Of a DNA stretch of 64,000 nucleotides, positions 34,411-42,296 are shown piece after piece (the first letter of the stretch is position 1; every line of letters begins with the position of its first letter). The stretch covers positions 62,001-126,000 of the forward strand of contig CAISJI010000098.1 of NCBI GenBank assembly GCA_903885565.1, in the 5' to 3' direction. The notes beneath the pieces were generated by a model that did no database searches, was not told the origin of the DNA, and worked only from the letters and a program-made list of their open reading frames with translations. The translations under genes were made by a program, and so were the position numbers. This DNA comes from an uncultured Planctomycetaceae bacterium. GTDB taxonomy: Bacteria; Planctomycetota; Planctomycetia; Pirellulales; UBA1268.

Positions 34411-35571
34411 ATGGCTCAACAGCGAGACTATTACGAAGTGCTCGGAGTGGAGCGGAAGGCCACTGGCGAGCAGGTGTCTGTCGCCTATCGCAAGTTGGCG
34501 ATCCAGTTCCACCCCGACAAAAACCCGGGCAACACTCAGGCGGCCGACCGCTTCAAGGAGGCGGCCCGGGCCTTTGAGGTGCTCTCCGACGCCACGCTGC
34601 GGGCCCGCTACGACCGCTATGGCCATGCGGGCGTGCAGGGATCGGCCGGCACGCATGAATTCAACGATATCTCCGACATCTTCGATGTCTTTGGAGACAT
34701 GTTCGGCGGCGGTGCTTTCGGCGATGCCTTCTCCGGGGGCAAGCGGCGGGGCAACCGTCCCCGGCAGGGACGGGATGTCTTCTGCACGATCAATCTGTCG
34801 CTGCTTGAGGCGGCCCGCGGCGCCACCAAGGCGGTGCAGTTCACCCGCCATGAGGCGTGTGCCGCGTGTGACGGCAGTGGAGCGAAGAAAGGCACAAAAC
34901 CCGTTTCCTGCGACTACTGTGCCGGACGCGGTCAGGTGATCCAGACAGCGGGCGTGTTCCGCCTGCAGACCACCTGCCCTGCCTGCCATGGCAGCGGCAG
35001 CATCATTCGGGAGAAGTGCCCCGACTGCGGCGGTGATGGATTGACTGAGGAACAGGTTGACCGCAAGGTGACGATTCCGGCGGGCGTTGATCGGGATGTG
35101 CGCGTGCGATTGGCCGGCGAAGGTGAGCCGGGGGCCAGCGGCGGCCCGCCGGGCGACTGCTACTGCGTCATCGAGATCGAGGATCATCCCTTCCTCACCC
35201 GCGACGGCCGCGATCTTCACTGCGAGGTGCCGATCACATTTTCCCAGGCGGCCCTGGGGGCCACGGTGGAAGTGCCAACGCTCGATGGCCCCAAGCCCTT
35301 GCAGATCGCCCGCGGCACGCAGGGGGGGGATGTGGTGCGGGTGCGCGGCCTGGGCATGCCGGAGGTCCGCGGGCGCGGGATCGGCGACCTGCATGTGCAT
35401 GTGCATGTCGAGGTGCCGCGAACGCTCTCCCCCAAGAGCGAAAACCTCCTGCGGGAACTCGCCGCTGAGGAACAGAAGGCGGTCAGCCCCAAGCGATCGA
35501 ACTTTTTCAGCCGCCTGGCCGACTATTTTCAGGTCAAGGGATCAGATGATGTGGAGGCAGACGAGGCGTGA
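34411..35571 (+). CDS. dnaJ: Chaperone DnaJ
   Basis: This 386-residue Hsp40 has an N-terminal J domain ([17 protein letters not shown], with the HPD motif in FHPDKNPGN), a Gly/Phe-rich linker ([16 protein letters not shown]), four zinc-binding repeats ([32 protein letters not shown]) and a C-terminal substrate-binding domain. It stimulates DnaK ATPase and delivers clients. The ATG at 34411 is chosen because the J domain begins directly after it; an in-frame ATG at 34390 is an alternative. It follows groEL2 by 138 bases; dnaK itself is not in the window. Confidence 0.95.
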   Translation: MAQQRDYYEVLGVERKATGEQVSVAYRKLAIQFHPDKNPGNTQAADRFKEAARAFEVLSDATLRARYDRYGHAGVQGSAGTHEFNDISDIFDVFGDMFGGGAFGDAFSGGKRRGNRPRQGRDVFCTINLSLLEAARGATKAVQFTRHEACAACDGSGAKKGTKPVSCDYCAGRGQVIQTAGVFRLQTTCPACHGSGSIIREKCPDCGGDGLTEEQVDRKVTIPAGVDRDVRVRLAGEGEPGASGGPPGDCYCVIEIEDHPFLTRDGRDLHCEVPITFSQAALGATVEVPTLDGPKPLQIARGTQGGDVVRVRGLGMPEVRGRGIGDLHVHVHVEVPRTLSPKSENLLRELAAEEQKAVSPKRSNFFSRLADYFQVKGSDDVEADEA

Positions 35572-35718
35572 AGCGGGGGGCTTGTGCGGCCGGCCCTCTC
35601 CAGAGCCTGCTAGGATGGGCCATCCCATGAGTCCTGGTGCTTTCTGGACTCCGGTGGGATCTGAACACGGTTGATCATACAAGGTTCAAAATTTCGGCAG
35701 GTTCGAGGAGAGGCAGAC

Positions 35719-36252
35719 ATGAATCGGGAAGACCAGGAAGCAGCGGTCGAAGCGGGCTCCGAGCAGGCAGTTCCCTTCAACCGTGGAGACGCGGGGAGGG
35801 CACAGGGAGAGGATCTCGATCGCCAATTGCAGGATGCTCAAGAGCAGGTTTTGCGGGTTCAGGCGGAACTGGAAAACTACCGCAAGCGCTCCCGCCGCGA
35901 GTTCGACGATGCGCAGCGTTACCGCGAGATGGATCTGCTCCGCGATCTGCTGCCGGTGTTTGACAATGTGCTGCGGGCCGTGGAGGCCGCCGAGCGCACC
36001 ACCGACGTCGACAGCCTCCGCGCGGGATTCCGCATGACGGCCCAGTTGATTGAAAAGGTGATCCAGTCGCACGGCTGCCAGTCGATCGATGCGGAGGGGA
36101 AGCCCTTCGACCCGGCCATCCACGATTGCATCCTGCACCAGCCGACACCGGGCGTGGTCCCTGGAACGGTGGTGGGAGTGGCCAGCCGGGGCTATTCCCT
36201 GCACGACCGCGTGGTGCGGCCGGCCCAGGTCATCGTTGCCAAGGGAGAGTGA
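35719..36252 (+). CDS. grpE: Nucleotide exchange factor GrpE
   Basis: This 177-residue GrpE is the ADP-release factor for DnaK. An acidic N-terminus leads into a long coiled coil (LDRQLQDAQEQVLRVQAELENYRKRSRREFDDAQRYREMDLLRDLLPVFDNVLRAVEAAE) followed by the beta-domain HDCILHQPTPGVVPGTVVGVASRGYSLHDRVVRPAQVIVAKG, which is the family signature. GAGGAGAGG sits just before the ATG at 35719. The usual GrpE C-terminal motif (RP..V.V) is intact. It follows dnaJ and is followed by fmdB 4 bases on, so it probably belongs to one operon. Confidence 0.95.
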   Translation: MNREDQEAAVEAGSEQAVPFNRGDAGRAQGEDLDRQLQDAQEQVLRVQAELENYRKRSRREFDDAQRYREMDLLRDLLPVFDNVLRAVEAAERTTDVDSLRAGFRMTAQLIEKVIQSHGCQSIDAEGKPFDPAIHDCILHQPTPGVVPGTVVGVASRGYSLHDRVVRPAQVIVAKGE

Positions 36253-36256
36253 CCTC

Positions 36257-36550
36257 ATGCCCACCTACGACTACGTCTGCGATGGCTGCGGCCATGCCTT
36301 TGAACTGTTTCAATCGATGACCGACGCGGTCAAGAAAACCTGCCCTGAGTGCAAGAAGAAGAAGCTCCGCCGGCTGATAGGTGCCGGCGGAGCGATCATG
36401 TTCAAGGGAACCGGCTTCTACAAAACCGACTACCGTAGCGAGTCGTACAAGAAGGGCGCGGCTGCCGATACCGGCGGCAAAGCAGATGGCGGCAAGGCGG
36501 CAGATGGCGGCAAGTCAGCCGGTGGCAGTGGCAAGAGCGGCGGCGAGTAG
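36257..36550 (+). CDS. FmdB-family zinc-ribbon protein
   Basis: The product has 97 residues. The N-terminal half is the FmdB/CxxC regulatory zinc ribbon: PTYDYVCDGCGHAFELFQSM...KKTCPECKKKKLRRLIGAGGAIMFKGTGFYKTDYRSESYKKG. The C-terminal 35 residues are a low-complexity GGKADGGKAADGGKSAGG tail, probably disordered. FmdB proteins are small, widespread and of unclear function; regulatory roles have been proposed. The ATG lies 4 bases after the grpE stop, which suggests coupled translation. Confidence 0.9.
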   Translation: MPTYDYVCDGCGHAFELFQSMTDAVKKTCPECKKKKLRRLIGAGGAIMFKGTGFYKTDYRSESYKKGAAADTGGKADGGKAADGGKSAGGSGKSGGE

Positions 36551-36608
36551 GCCGCCACTGTCTGTCCGATGCATCCGATTCCCTGAGCTTCCCCGGAGGG
36601 CTCTCTTC

Positions 36609-36794
36609 ATGCCACGCTGCCCCGTCTGCTCGAAGACGATCGATCTGAAGACATTGGCCACGCCGCCATTTTGCAGCGAGCGGTGCCGCGTCATCGACCT
36701 GGGCCGCTGGCTCGACGAGGGCTACAGCGTTCCGCATATCAGGTCGGGTGACGACGAGGAAGAATCAGGACCTGAGGAGGAGGCCGACGGCTGA
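36609..36794 (+). CDS. yacG: DNA gyrase inhibitor YacG-like zinc protein
   Basis: This 61-residue protein has the YacG zinc finger: MPRCPVCSKTI followed by PPFCSERCRVIDLGRWLDEGYSVP, giving four cysteine ligands (CPxC and CSxRC) and the LGRWLxxxYxxP tail of the family. It ends in a very acidic stretch (GDDEEESGPEEEADG). In E. coli YacG binds and inhibits DNA gyrase. It is the last gene of the dnaJ-grpE-fmdB run. Confidence 0.88.
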   Translation: MPRCPVCSKTIDLKTLATPPFCSERCRVIDLGRWLDEGYSVPHIRSGDDEEESGPEEEADG

Positions 36795-36830
36795 CAGGCC
36801 CGCTCTGGGGGAAACCGACTTCCGTGGCTT

Positions 36831-37110
36831 CCTCGAGTGTTCGCCGCCCCCTCCGCCTCCGTCACCCGCTGTGTTCGGTTGGTTACGGCTTCCGGAGTGC
36901 CCCCGGCTGCGGGACGGCAAAAGTCTCGTCGCATGCGCTCCTCGAGCGTTCGCCGATCCCTCCGCCTCCGTCGCCCGCTGTGTTCGGTTGGTTACGACTT
37001 CCGCAGTGCCCCCGGCTGCGGGACGGCGCAGGTTTCGTCGCTTGGGCCGCAGCGGCTCAGCGCTCCTCGAGCGTTCGCCGACCCCTCCGCCTCCGTCACC
37101 CGCCGTATTG
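36831..37110. repeat. Tandem intergenic repeats, family A (two full units, one partial)
   Basis: Three consecutive units begin with CCTCGAGYGTTCGCCG at 36831, 36940 and 37065, giving lengths of about 109 and 125 bases and a partial third. Units share CCCTCCGCCTCCGTC, GTGTTCGGTTGGTTACG and CCCCCGGCTGCGGGACGG. The longer second unit has an extra TTGGGCCGCAGCGGCTCAG hairpin. They correspond, in opposite orientation, to the island at 11548-11980. They fill most of the 442-base gap between yacG and the membrane-protein gene; the remainder, 37111-37236, has no gene. Confidence 0.75.
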
Positions 37111-37236
37111 CCAAGATGTCGCTTCTGAGAGCCCTTCATACGCTCGGTGATGGCTGGCTTCATTCGGCCGCCCTCCCCGCCTATACTCGTCGCTCCAGTG
37201 CTTCCCGGTATCTCACCAGCGTTCAAAGGGATTTTC

Positions 37237-38406
37237 ATGTCGACCAGCAGCAGCCAGGAAAGTCTTCCCGTCGCCCCTCCCCGCCCGCTGCAGGGAGACG
37301 GCGTGGTGCACGAGATCCAGTGGAGCGATGCCCTCCCATGGTGGCTGTTGTTTCGGGCCGCCGGGCATGCCTTTGCCCCGACTGTGATTCTGCTGGCGGC
37401 ACTCGGGGCTTTGGCCACGTGGGGTGGCTGGTCGCTGTGCGATCAGCTCGATCTGTTTGCGGGTCAGACGCTGGCTGCCGTCAGCACGCCGGCCGCCGCA
37501 AGTCTGCCCGCCACCGGAATCAGCGATCCTGCTCTGCAGGAGTGGCTCGCCCGCTGGCTGCCCGGGCCTGCGGCGACGCTCATGCAACTGGTGGCGGTGC
37601 CGTTTCGGCCCTCGGCCACGCTGGCCGAGATGGCTGGTGCGTTGGTGCGGATCGCCTGGTTTGTGGCGGTGTGGTCGATCTTCGGCACGGCGATCGCCCG
37701 GTGTGTGGGGCTGAAACTGGCCGGCGAAGAAGCTCTGGGGCTCACCGGAGCACTCTGGTTTGGTTCCCGCAAATGGCTGGCGGCCTTCAACTCTGTCGCC
37801 TTTGTGCTCGCCGGCATCCTGGCGCTGAGTGTGCCGGGGGCGATTCTTGGACTCCTCATGCGGAGCGACTGGGGGCTGGCTTTCGCCGGTGCGATCTGGC
37901 CGCTGGTGCTGGCGGGAGCGGTGGTGCTCTCGATTCTCGCGGTGGGTGTGGTGGCGGGATGGCCCTTGATGGTGGGGGCCGTCGGCGTGGAGCGGGGGGA
38001 CAGTTTTCAGGCGATCTCCACCGCCTTTTCCTACCTCTATCAGCGCCCCTTGCACTACATTTTTTACGGGCTGATCGCCCTTGCGGTGTCGTTGCCAGCC
38101 CTGGCCGCCGCCAGCCTGTTTGCCACCGCTACCAGCACGCTGGCCCTCTGGGCTGCCAGCCTGGGGATGGGCCATGATCGCACCGTGGCGGTGCTGGACG
38201 GCCTCCATGCTGCGGGAGGCGCGGCTCCCTGGGGCATCCAGGCGCTCGGCTTCTGGACCCGCGGCCTCGAGGCGATCCTGGGATCGTTTGGCTGGGGCTA
38301 TTTCTGGGCAATCGCCACCGCGGCCTACATGCTTCTGCGTCGCGATGTCGACGGCACAGAACTCGACGAGGTGGTGGTCGACGAACTTCCTGGCGAATCG
38401 GCCTGA
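37237..38406 (+). CDS. Multi-pass membrane protein, unknown function
   Basis: The product has 389 residues. After a cytoplasmic-looking N-terminus come about six to seven hydrophobic helices, for example AFAPTVILLAALGALATWGGW, IAWFVAVWSIFGTAIARCVG, WLAAFNSVAFVLAGILALSVPGAILGLL, FAGAIWPLVLAGAVVLSILAVGVVAGWPLMVG and YIFYGLIALAVSLPALAAASLFA. The C-terminus is acidic (DGTELDEVVVDELPGESA). No enzyme or transporter motif was recognised. The start at 37237 is preferred over an in-frame ATG 90 bases upstream that would add a proline-rich, unlikely leader. Confidence 0.72.
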   Translation: MSTSSSQESLPVAPPRPLQGDGVVHEIQWSDALPWWLLFRAAGHAFAPTVILLAALGALATWGGWSLCDQLDLFAGQTLAAVSTPAAASLPATGISDPALQEWLARWLPGPAATLMQLVAVPFRPSATLAEMAGALVRIAWFVAVWSIFGTAIARCVGLKLAGEEALGLTGALWFGSRKWLAAFNSVAFVLAGILALSVPGAILGLLMRSDWGLAFAGAIWPLVLAGAVVLSILAVGVVAGWPLMVGAVGVERGDSFQAISTAFSYLYQRPLHYIFYGLIALAVSLPALAAASLFATATSTLALWAASLGMGHDRTVAVLDGLHAAGGAAPWGIQALGFWTRGLEAILGSFGWGYFWAIATAAYMLLRRDVDGTELDEVVVDELPGESA

Positions 38407-38841
38407 TCAGGCCGGGCCGCCGGAGATGGCCGGAAAGGAAGCAGTCGGGCGATCGGGCCAGAGGCTCGCCACCACTCCGGGCAGATCGCCGAAAATCTGT
38501 CCTCTGCTGACGACGAGATCGGCCCCCGCCCGCCGCGCCTCCTCCAATCGCTCCCTGGCCACATGCGGGCCGTAGGCCAGCAGCCGGGCGGATGGGCCGG
38601 TGGCGTTCTGGTGCGACTCGAGCAGCGTACGGGCCTCGGCCACGAGCGTGGCGGCGGGGCGTGGGATGGCCAAATCGAGCACCAGCAGGTCGAAGGCCTC
38701 TCCCCGTGGTTGGCCGGCCGGGCTGGCCAGTGTTTCCACCGTGGCGGGAAGGCGGGTTGCCAGTCCGGCAAATTGGCTCATGCCGAGCAGATCGGCGCTC
38801 ACCAGCAGGATGCGCAGATGAGGCTGGGGCGAAGCGGTCAT
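38407..38841 (-). CDS. Degenerate receiver-domain-like protein
   Basis: This 144-residue single-domain protein is built like a CheY receiver: HLRILLVSADLLGM as strand 1, AFDLLVLDLAIPRPAATLVAEAR around the usual phosphorylation Asp, SARLLAYGPHVARERLEEARRAGADLVVSR toward the last strand. The acidic pair at strand 1 is replaced by SAD and the conserved C-terminal Lys is missing, so phosphorylation chemistry is doubtful. GGAGGAAAC precedes the ATG. The adjacent P-II-like gene on the same strand is only 66 bases upstream, so they may be co-transcribed. Confidence 0.6.
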   Translation of the reverse strand: MTASPQPHLRILLVSADLLGMSQFAGLATRLPATVETLASPAGQPRGEAFDLLVLDLAIPRPAATLVAEARTLLESHQNATGPSARLLAYGPHVARERLEEARRAGADLVVSRGQIFGDLPGVVASLWPDRPTASFPAISGGPA

Positions 38842-38907
38842 GTTTCCTCCGGGCTTACGGGAACAATTGGCAAGTCAGTGCCGAACTGTTCCCAAGGGAT
38901 TCAGAAT

Positions 38908-39216
38908 TCAGAGAGCTTCCTGGCCGCGGACATCGCGGTAGATCTGCACGGCCTCCACCATGGGAAGCACGCTGAGCTGATGTGCCTCCAGAGGATCCCC
39001 TCCGAGAGCGGCGCACAAAGTGGAGATCGTGCGGTCGAGAAAGTCGTCGTTGACGGCGATCTCCATGAGAACCTCCTGCACCAGCCGGGTGGTGGGGCCC
39101 ACACTCAGACAGCCCTGGGTATCGAGCACCGTCAGCCGCGTCACATGCACCGCAGCCAGCGATTGGCGCACCACCTCCACCTGCGACGGCTTCATGCGGG
39201 CGACCACCAAACGCAT
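38908..39216 (-). CDS. P-II-like signalling protein lacking the T-loop
   Basis: The product has 102 residues. The start MRLVVARMKPSQVEVVRQSLAAVHVTRLTVLDTQGC parallels the GlnB start pattern (M-K-x-I-x-A-I-I-K-P ... LTV-x-E-x-x-G), and it ends with AVQIYRDVRGQEAL like the R-x-G-E-R-x-x-x-A-L end of P-II proteins. The T-loop that carries the uridylylation Tyr is absent: the sequence passes straight from CLSVGPTTRLVQEV to strand 3 (LMEIAVNDDFLDRTISTL). The B-loop is also changed (EAHQLSVLPMVEA). Regulation through the T-loop is therefore impossible. AAGGAG precedes the ATG; conserved sequence begins there. Confidence 0.7.
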   Translation of the reverse strand: MRLVVARMKPSQVEVVRQSLAAVHVTRLTVLDTQGCLSVGPTTRLVQEVLMEIAVNDDFLDRTISTLCAALGGDPLEAHQLSVLPMVEAVQIYRDVRGQEAL

Positions 39217-39274
39217 CGAATGCGGCTCCTTCCGGACTATGACTTCGCGAGTGAGGGCTATGAGAAACTGGCTG

Positions 39275-42082
39275 CTAAGGCCTCGGGAGCTGCAGGCTGG
39301 CATCGAGCACCTTGCGCAGGCGGGCCTGCATTTCGGCAAGATGGGCCCGGGAATAGTCGTCGAGCTTCACGTCATTGCGGGCGAGAAGGGCGCTAATCCG
39401 GCCGTCGAGGGAACGCAACTGGCTGGCGGCGATCGCCTGGGCGTCGGGAGAGGCCGAGCCCGATCCCATCGCCAGCGTTGAGAGCCGGGAGAGATAGGCC
39501 CGCTGCAGCGAGCGCCTCAGGCTGGAGATCGCCGGCTTGCGAACGGTGAAATCGCCGGCCGGGGTGGCATCGACCTCCGAGAAGATCGCCTTGGTGAGGC
39601 GATCGAGCAGTTCGGCGTTGGTGAAGGCATCCTGATCAGCCGGCACCTTCAGCTCGCTGTCGCGGATCCGGGCGAGTGTGAGCGGGTCGAGCAGACGGCC
39701 GAGCACCCGGTCCTGCCAGAGGAGAATCACCTCGTGGATCGGGTAATCCTCCCGGTCGACCTCATCTGAGCCCCAGTGAGACCAGCGCGTCGCCACCAGC
39801 ACGTTGTAGAGTTCCGGCGGAAACGTGAAGGGCCGGGCCATGAACATCTCGGTTTCCAGCAGGGCAAGCGCCGCTCGCTGCTGGCCAGCATCGACAACCC
39901 GAAACGGGGGCTGGGCGCCAGCATCCCCCTTCTTGCTCCGCGAGGTGTGGAGGCCGCCGACGAGCCGGGCCGCCAGCGCCATCGCCTTGCCATGGGTCGA
40001 GAGGAGCACGCCAAAGGCCTGACGCACCCGCTCGTAGCCTGGCGTCTGCCCGGTGGTCTCGTCTTTGGTCGTCATTCTCTCGGCGATGCCCGGCATCACC
40101 TGCGCCACGAGCTCGGCACGCGAGCGGGCAAATTCGAGTGGATCGCTCCCCAGATCGAAGCGGTTGGAGAGCGGATCGGGATCGCCGAATTCGGTGTCTT
40201 CGTCGGTGGAGTAGGCCAAGGCAGGCTCGCCGCTGCGGGCAGCGATTTTTTCGAGTTCCGGGAGTTCCCCCTCCGGGGTGCCCGCTGCTAGGGGCTTATA
40301 GCCATATTCGATCGCCCACAGGTCGTAGGGGCCGAGATGCGCGGCGTAGTAGTCGCCCTGCGTTTTCCCCTGGGGAACGATGTTCACGGGGATGTAGTCC
40401 ATCACGCTCGTGCTCGAACCTTCCTGCGCGGTCTTGGCGACGTCGTTGATCTCGGCGAGCGTGCGGAAGGCGCTCCCCTTGAAGTTGTGCCGCAGCCCCA
40501 GCGTGTGGCCCACCTCGTGCATGGCCCCCAGTTTCAGCCCCTGCACCACCAGCTTTTCCTTTTGGGCCTCGGTCAGGGCCGCGTTGCCGGTCACCGCCAG
40601 CGCCGTGGCAGCCAGCGCCGTCTCGCGGGCGTGGCCATCAAACAGGGCGCAGGCACCGCAGGCCCCCTCCAGCGGGCCGTGGCTGTGACCTCCGCCCGGC
40701 AGCAGGCGCAGGGCGGCCTCGCCGCCGGTGAGTTGCGCCACCGACTGCGGCGTGAAGGTTTCGTATTCTTTCCGCCAAAATTGGAGGAAATCGCCGTCGA
40801 AGATGATGTCGGCATCGAGGATCTGGCCGGTGCGGGGATTCACCCGCGAAGGGCCCATGGCAAATCCGGCGCCGGCGGTGATCCAGCGGAACGTGTTGAA
40901 ATTCACATCCTCCGGATCCCAATCGGTGACCTCTGGTTGCTGCCGCACTTCGATGGCCGTGGCAAAGCCCGCCTTGGTGAAGGCCTCGTTCCACGATTCG
41001 ATCCCCTCGCGGATCGGCTGCCGGTATTTGAAGGGGACGGTCTTCTCAATCCAGAACACGATCGGCTTCTTGGGGGGGGAGATGGGGGCCGAGGGATCGG
41101 CCTTCTCCAGATTCCAGCGATTGATATAGCGCACGAACCGGTCTTCATCGACGTTCTGGGAAAAGTCTTTGAGTGCCGTGACGAAATACCCCACGCGCTG
41201 ATCGGCCAGCCGCGGCTTGTAGCTGTTCTGCGGCAGAAGGCTGAGCGAGTAGTGGACGTTGATCGTCACGCCGCGGGAATCGGGCACGGTGTCGATCTGT
41301 GTCGATCCTCCGGAGCCGTAGGTGGCCGCTACTTCCAGTTCGACGTTGTCGGGAAAGGCCTTCACACGCGACCAGGTGGAGCGATCCCGGGCGAAGGAGA
41401 AGCCGGGCAGAGCGGCCGAGATCTGCGGGAGATCGGTGAGAAAGATGGCTGAGAGATCGATCACGGCAGCCCCGGAGGGGGCAAACGTGGCGATCGGCAC
41501 GCTGTAGAGCACGCTGTCGGTGTAGGCCAGATCGACCGCGCGTTCCTCGGGGCTTCCCTTGTCGGCAAAGAACCGCACGTTCCGCCGCACCACATGGATC
41601 GAGTCATCCACTTTGCGAAACTGCCAGATCCAGTCGTCGCCGATCCCCCAACTCATTCCCCCGAGCAGCGATTTCTCGCCGATCCCCCGGGCGATCGAAA
41701 TCAGCACGAACAGATCCTTGCCGAGGATTGAGTCAGGGAGTTCGGCGTAGACCTTCTCGTCCTTGCGATGCAGCGGGATGAGGCCCGGCAGCCGGACGGC
41801 ATCCTTGAGCAGCACGGCAAAGGCAGGCTTGTTGTCGGTTTTGTTGGTCTTGGGATCGCTCGGTGGAGTGGCGGGGGGCGTTTGCTGCGCGGCCGGCGCG
41901 GTAGCGGGAGTTGGAGGCGCGGGAGGGGGAGCGTCGGCCTTGGGCGGTTCCTGCTGCGTGGGGGCAGCCGCAGGGGCCGCCGTGTCGCTGGCTGGATCGG
42001 CTGCCAGAGTGCAGCACACCGGCCCGCAGGCCGCCAGCAGAAGTCCCCACGCCAGCGTCCTGCCCCGAAGAAATTCCGCCAT
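39275..42082 (-). CDS. Large secreted zinc metalloprotease (DUF5117/DUF4953-type)
   Basis: This 935-residue exported protein has a signal peptide (LAWGLLLAACGPVCCTLAA), then a Pro/Ala/Gln-rich linker of about 70 residues, then a body resembling planctomycete zinc-dependent metalloproteases. The active site MHEVGHTLGLRHNF has the HExxHxxGxxH metzincin arrangement (catalytic E523). Upstream lies the long N-terminal domain with LFVLISIARGIGEKSLLGG and VPFKYRQPIREGIESWNEAF. Substrates are unknown. The frame extends 57 bases further upstream, but the ATG at 42082 starts the signal peptide. It is divergent from the phosphotransferase-like gene. Confidence 0.85.
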   Translation of the reverse strand: MAEFLRGRTLAWGLLLAACGPVCCTLAADPASDTAAPAAAPTQQEPPKADAPPPAPPTPATAPAAQQTPPATPPSDPKTNKTDNKPAFAVLLKDAVRLPGLIPLHRKDEKVYAELPDSILGKDLFVLISIARGIGEKSLLGGMSWGIGDDWIWQFRKVDDSIHVVRRNVRFFADKGSPEERAVDLAYTDSVLYSVPIATFAPSGAAVIDLSAIFLTDLPQISAALPGFSFARDRSTWSRVKAFPDNVELEVAATYGSGGSTQIDTVPDSRGVTINVHYSLSLLPQNSYKPRLADQRVGYFVTALKDFSQNVDEDRFVRYINRWNLEKADPSAPISPPKKPIVFWIEKTVPFKYRQPIREGIESWNEAFTKAGFATAIEVRQQPEVTDWDPEDVNFNTFRWITAGAGFAMGPSRVNPRTGQILDADIIFDGDFLQFWRKEYETFTPQSVAQLTGGEAALRLLPGGGHSHGPLEGACGACALFDGHARETALAATALAVTGNAALTEAQKEKLVVQGLKLGAMHEVGHTLGLRHNFKGSAFRTLAEINDVAKTAQEGSSTSVMDYIPVNIVPQGKTQGDYYAAHLGPYDLWAIEYGYKPLAAGTPEGELPELEKIAARSGEPALAYSTDEDTEFGDPDPLSNRFDLGSDPLEFARSRAELVAQVMPGIAERMTTKDETTGQTPGYERVRQAFGVLLSTHGKAMALAARLVGGLHTSRSKKGDAGAQPPFRVVDAGQQRAALALLETEMFMARPFTFPPELYNVLVATRWSHWGSDEVDREDYPIHEVILLWQDRVLGRLLDPLTLARIRDSELKVPADQDAFTNAELLDRLTKAIFSEVDATPAGDFTVRKPAISSLRRSLQRAYLSRLSTLAMGSGSASPDAQAIAASQLRSLDGRISALLARNDVKLDDYSRAHLAEMQARLRKVLDASLQLPRP

Positions 42083-42296
42083 CAGTTCTGCCTCGCCTTC
42101 TGCAACACTCGCGCCCCGCCAGTGAAACGGCCGAGCCATTCGTCCATCGCCCGGTCACCACAGCACAATCCTTACACTACCATCAGCCCTATTTCACGGC
42201 CAATTTCCGGCAGTGACCGGAGGAAACACGCCGGAATGATGCTCTCTTGGCTGGGCTGTTGCCCGCGTCGAGTGGCCTGAGGTGGAGGAGATCGCT

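Noticed and set aside
32563-35406. A 947-codon open frame on the minus strand across groEL2 and dnaJ
   Set aside because: It lies exactly antisense to well-conserved chaperone genes, has no recognisable domains, and is explained by the scarcity of stop codons in high-GC DNA.
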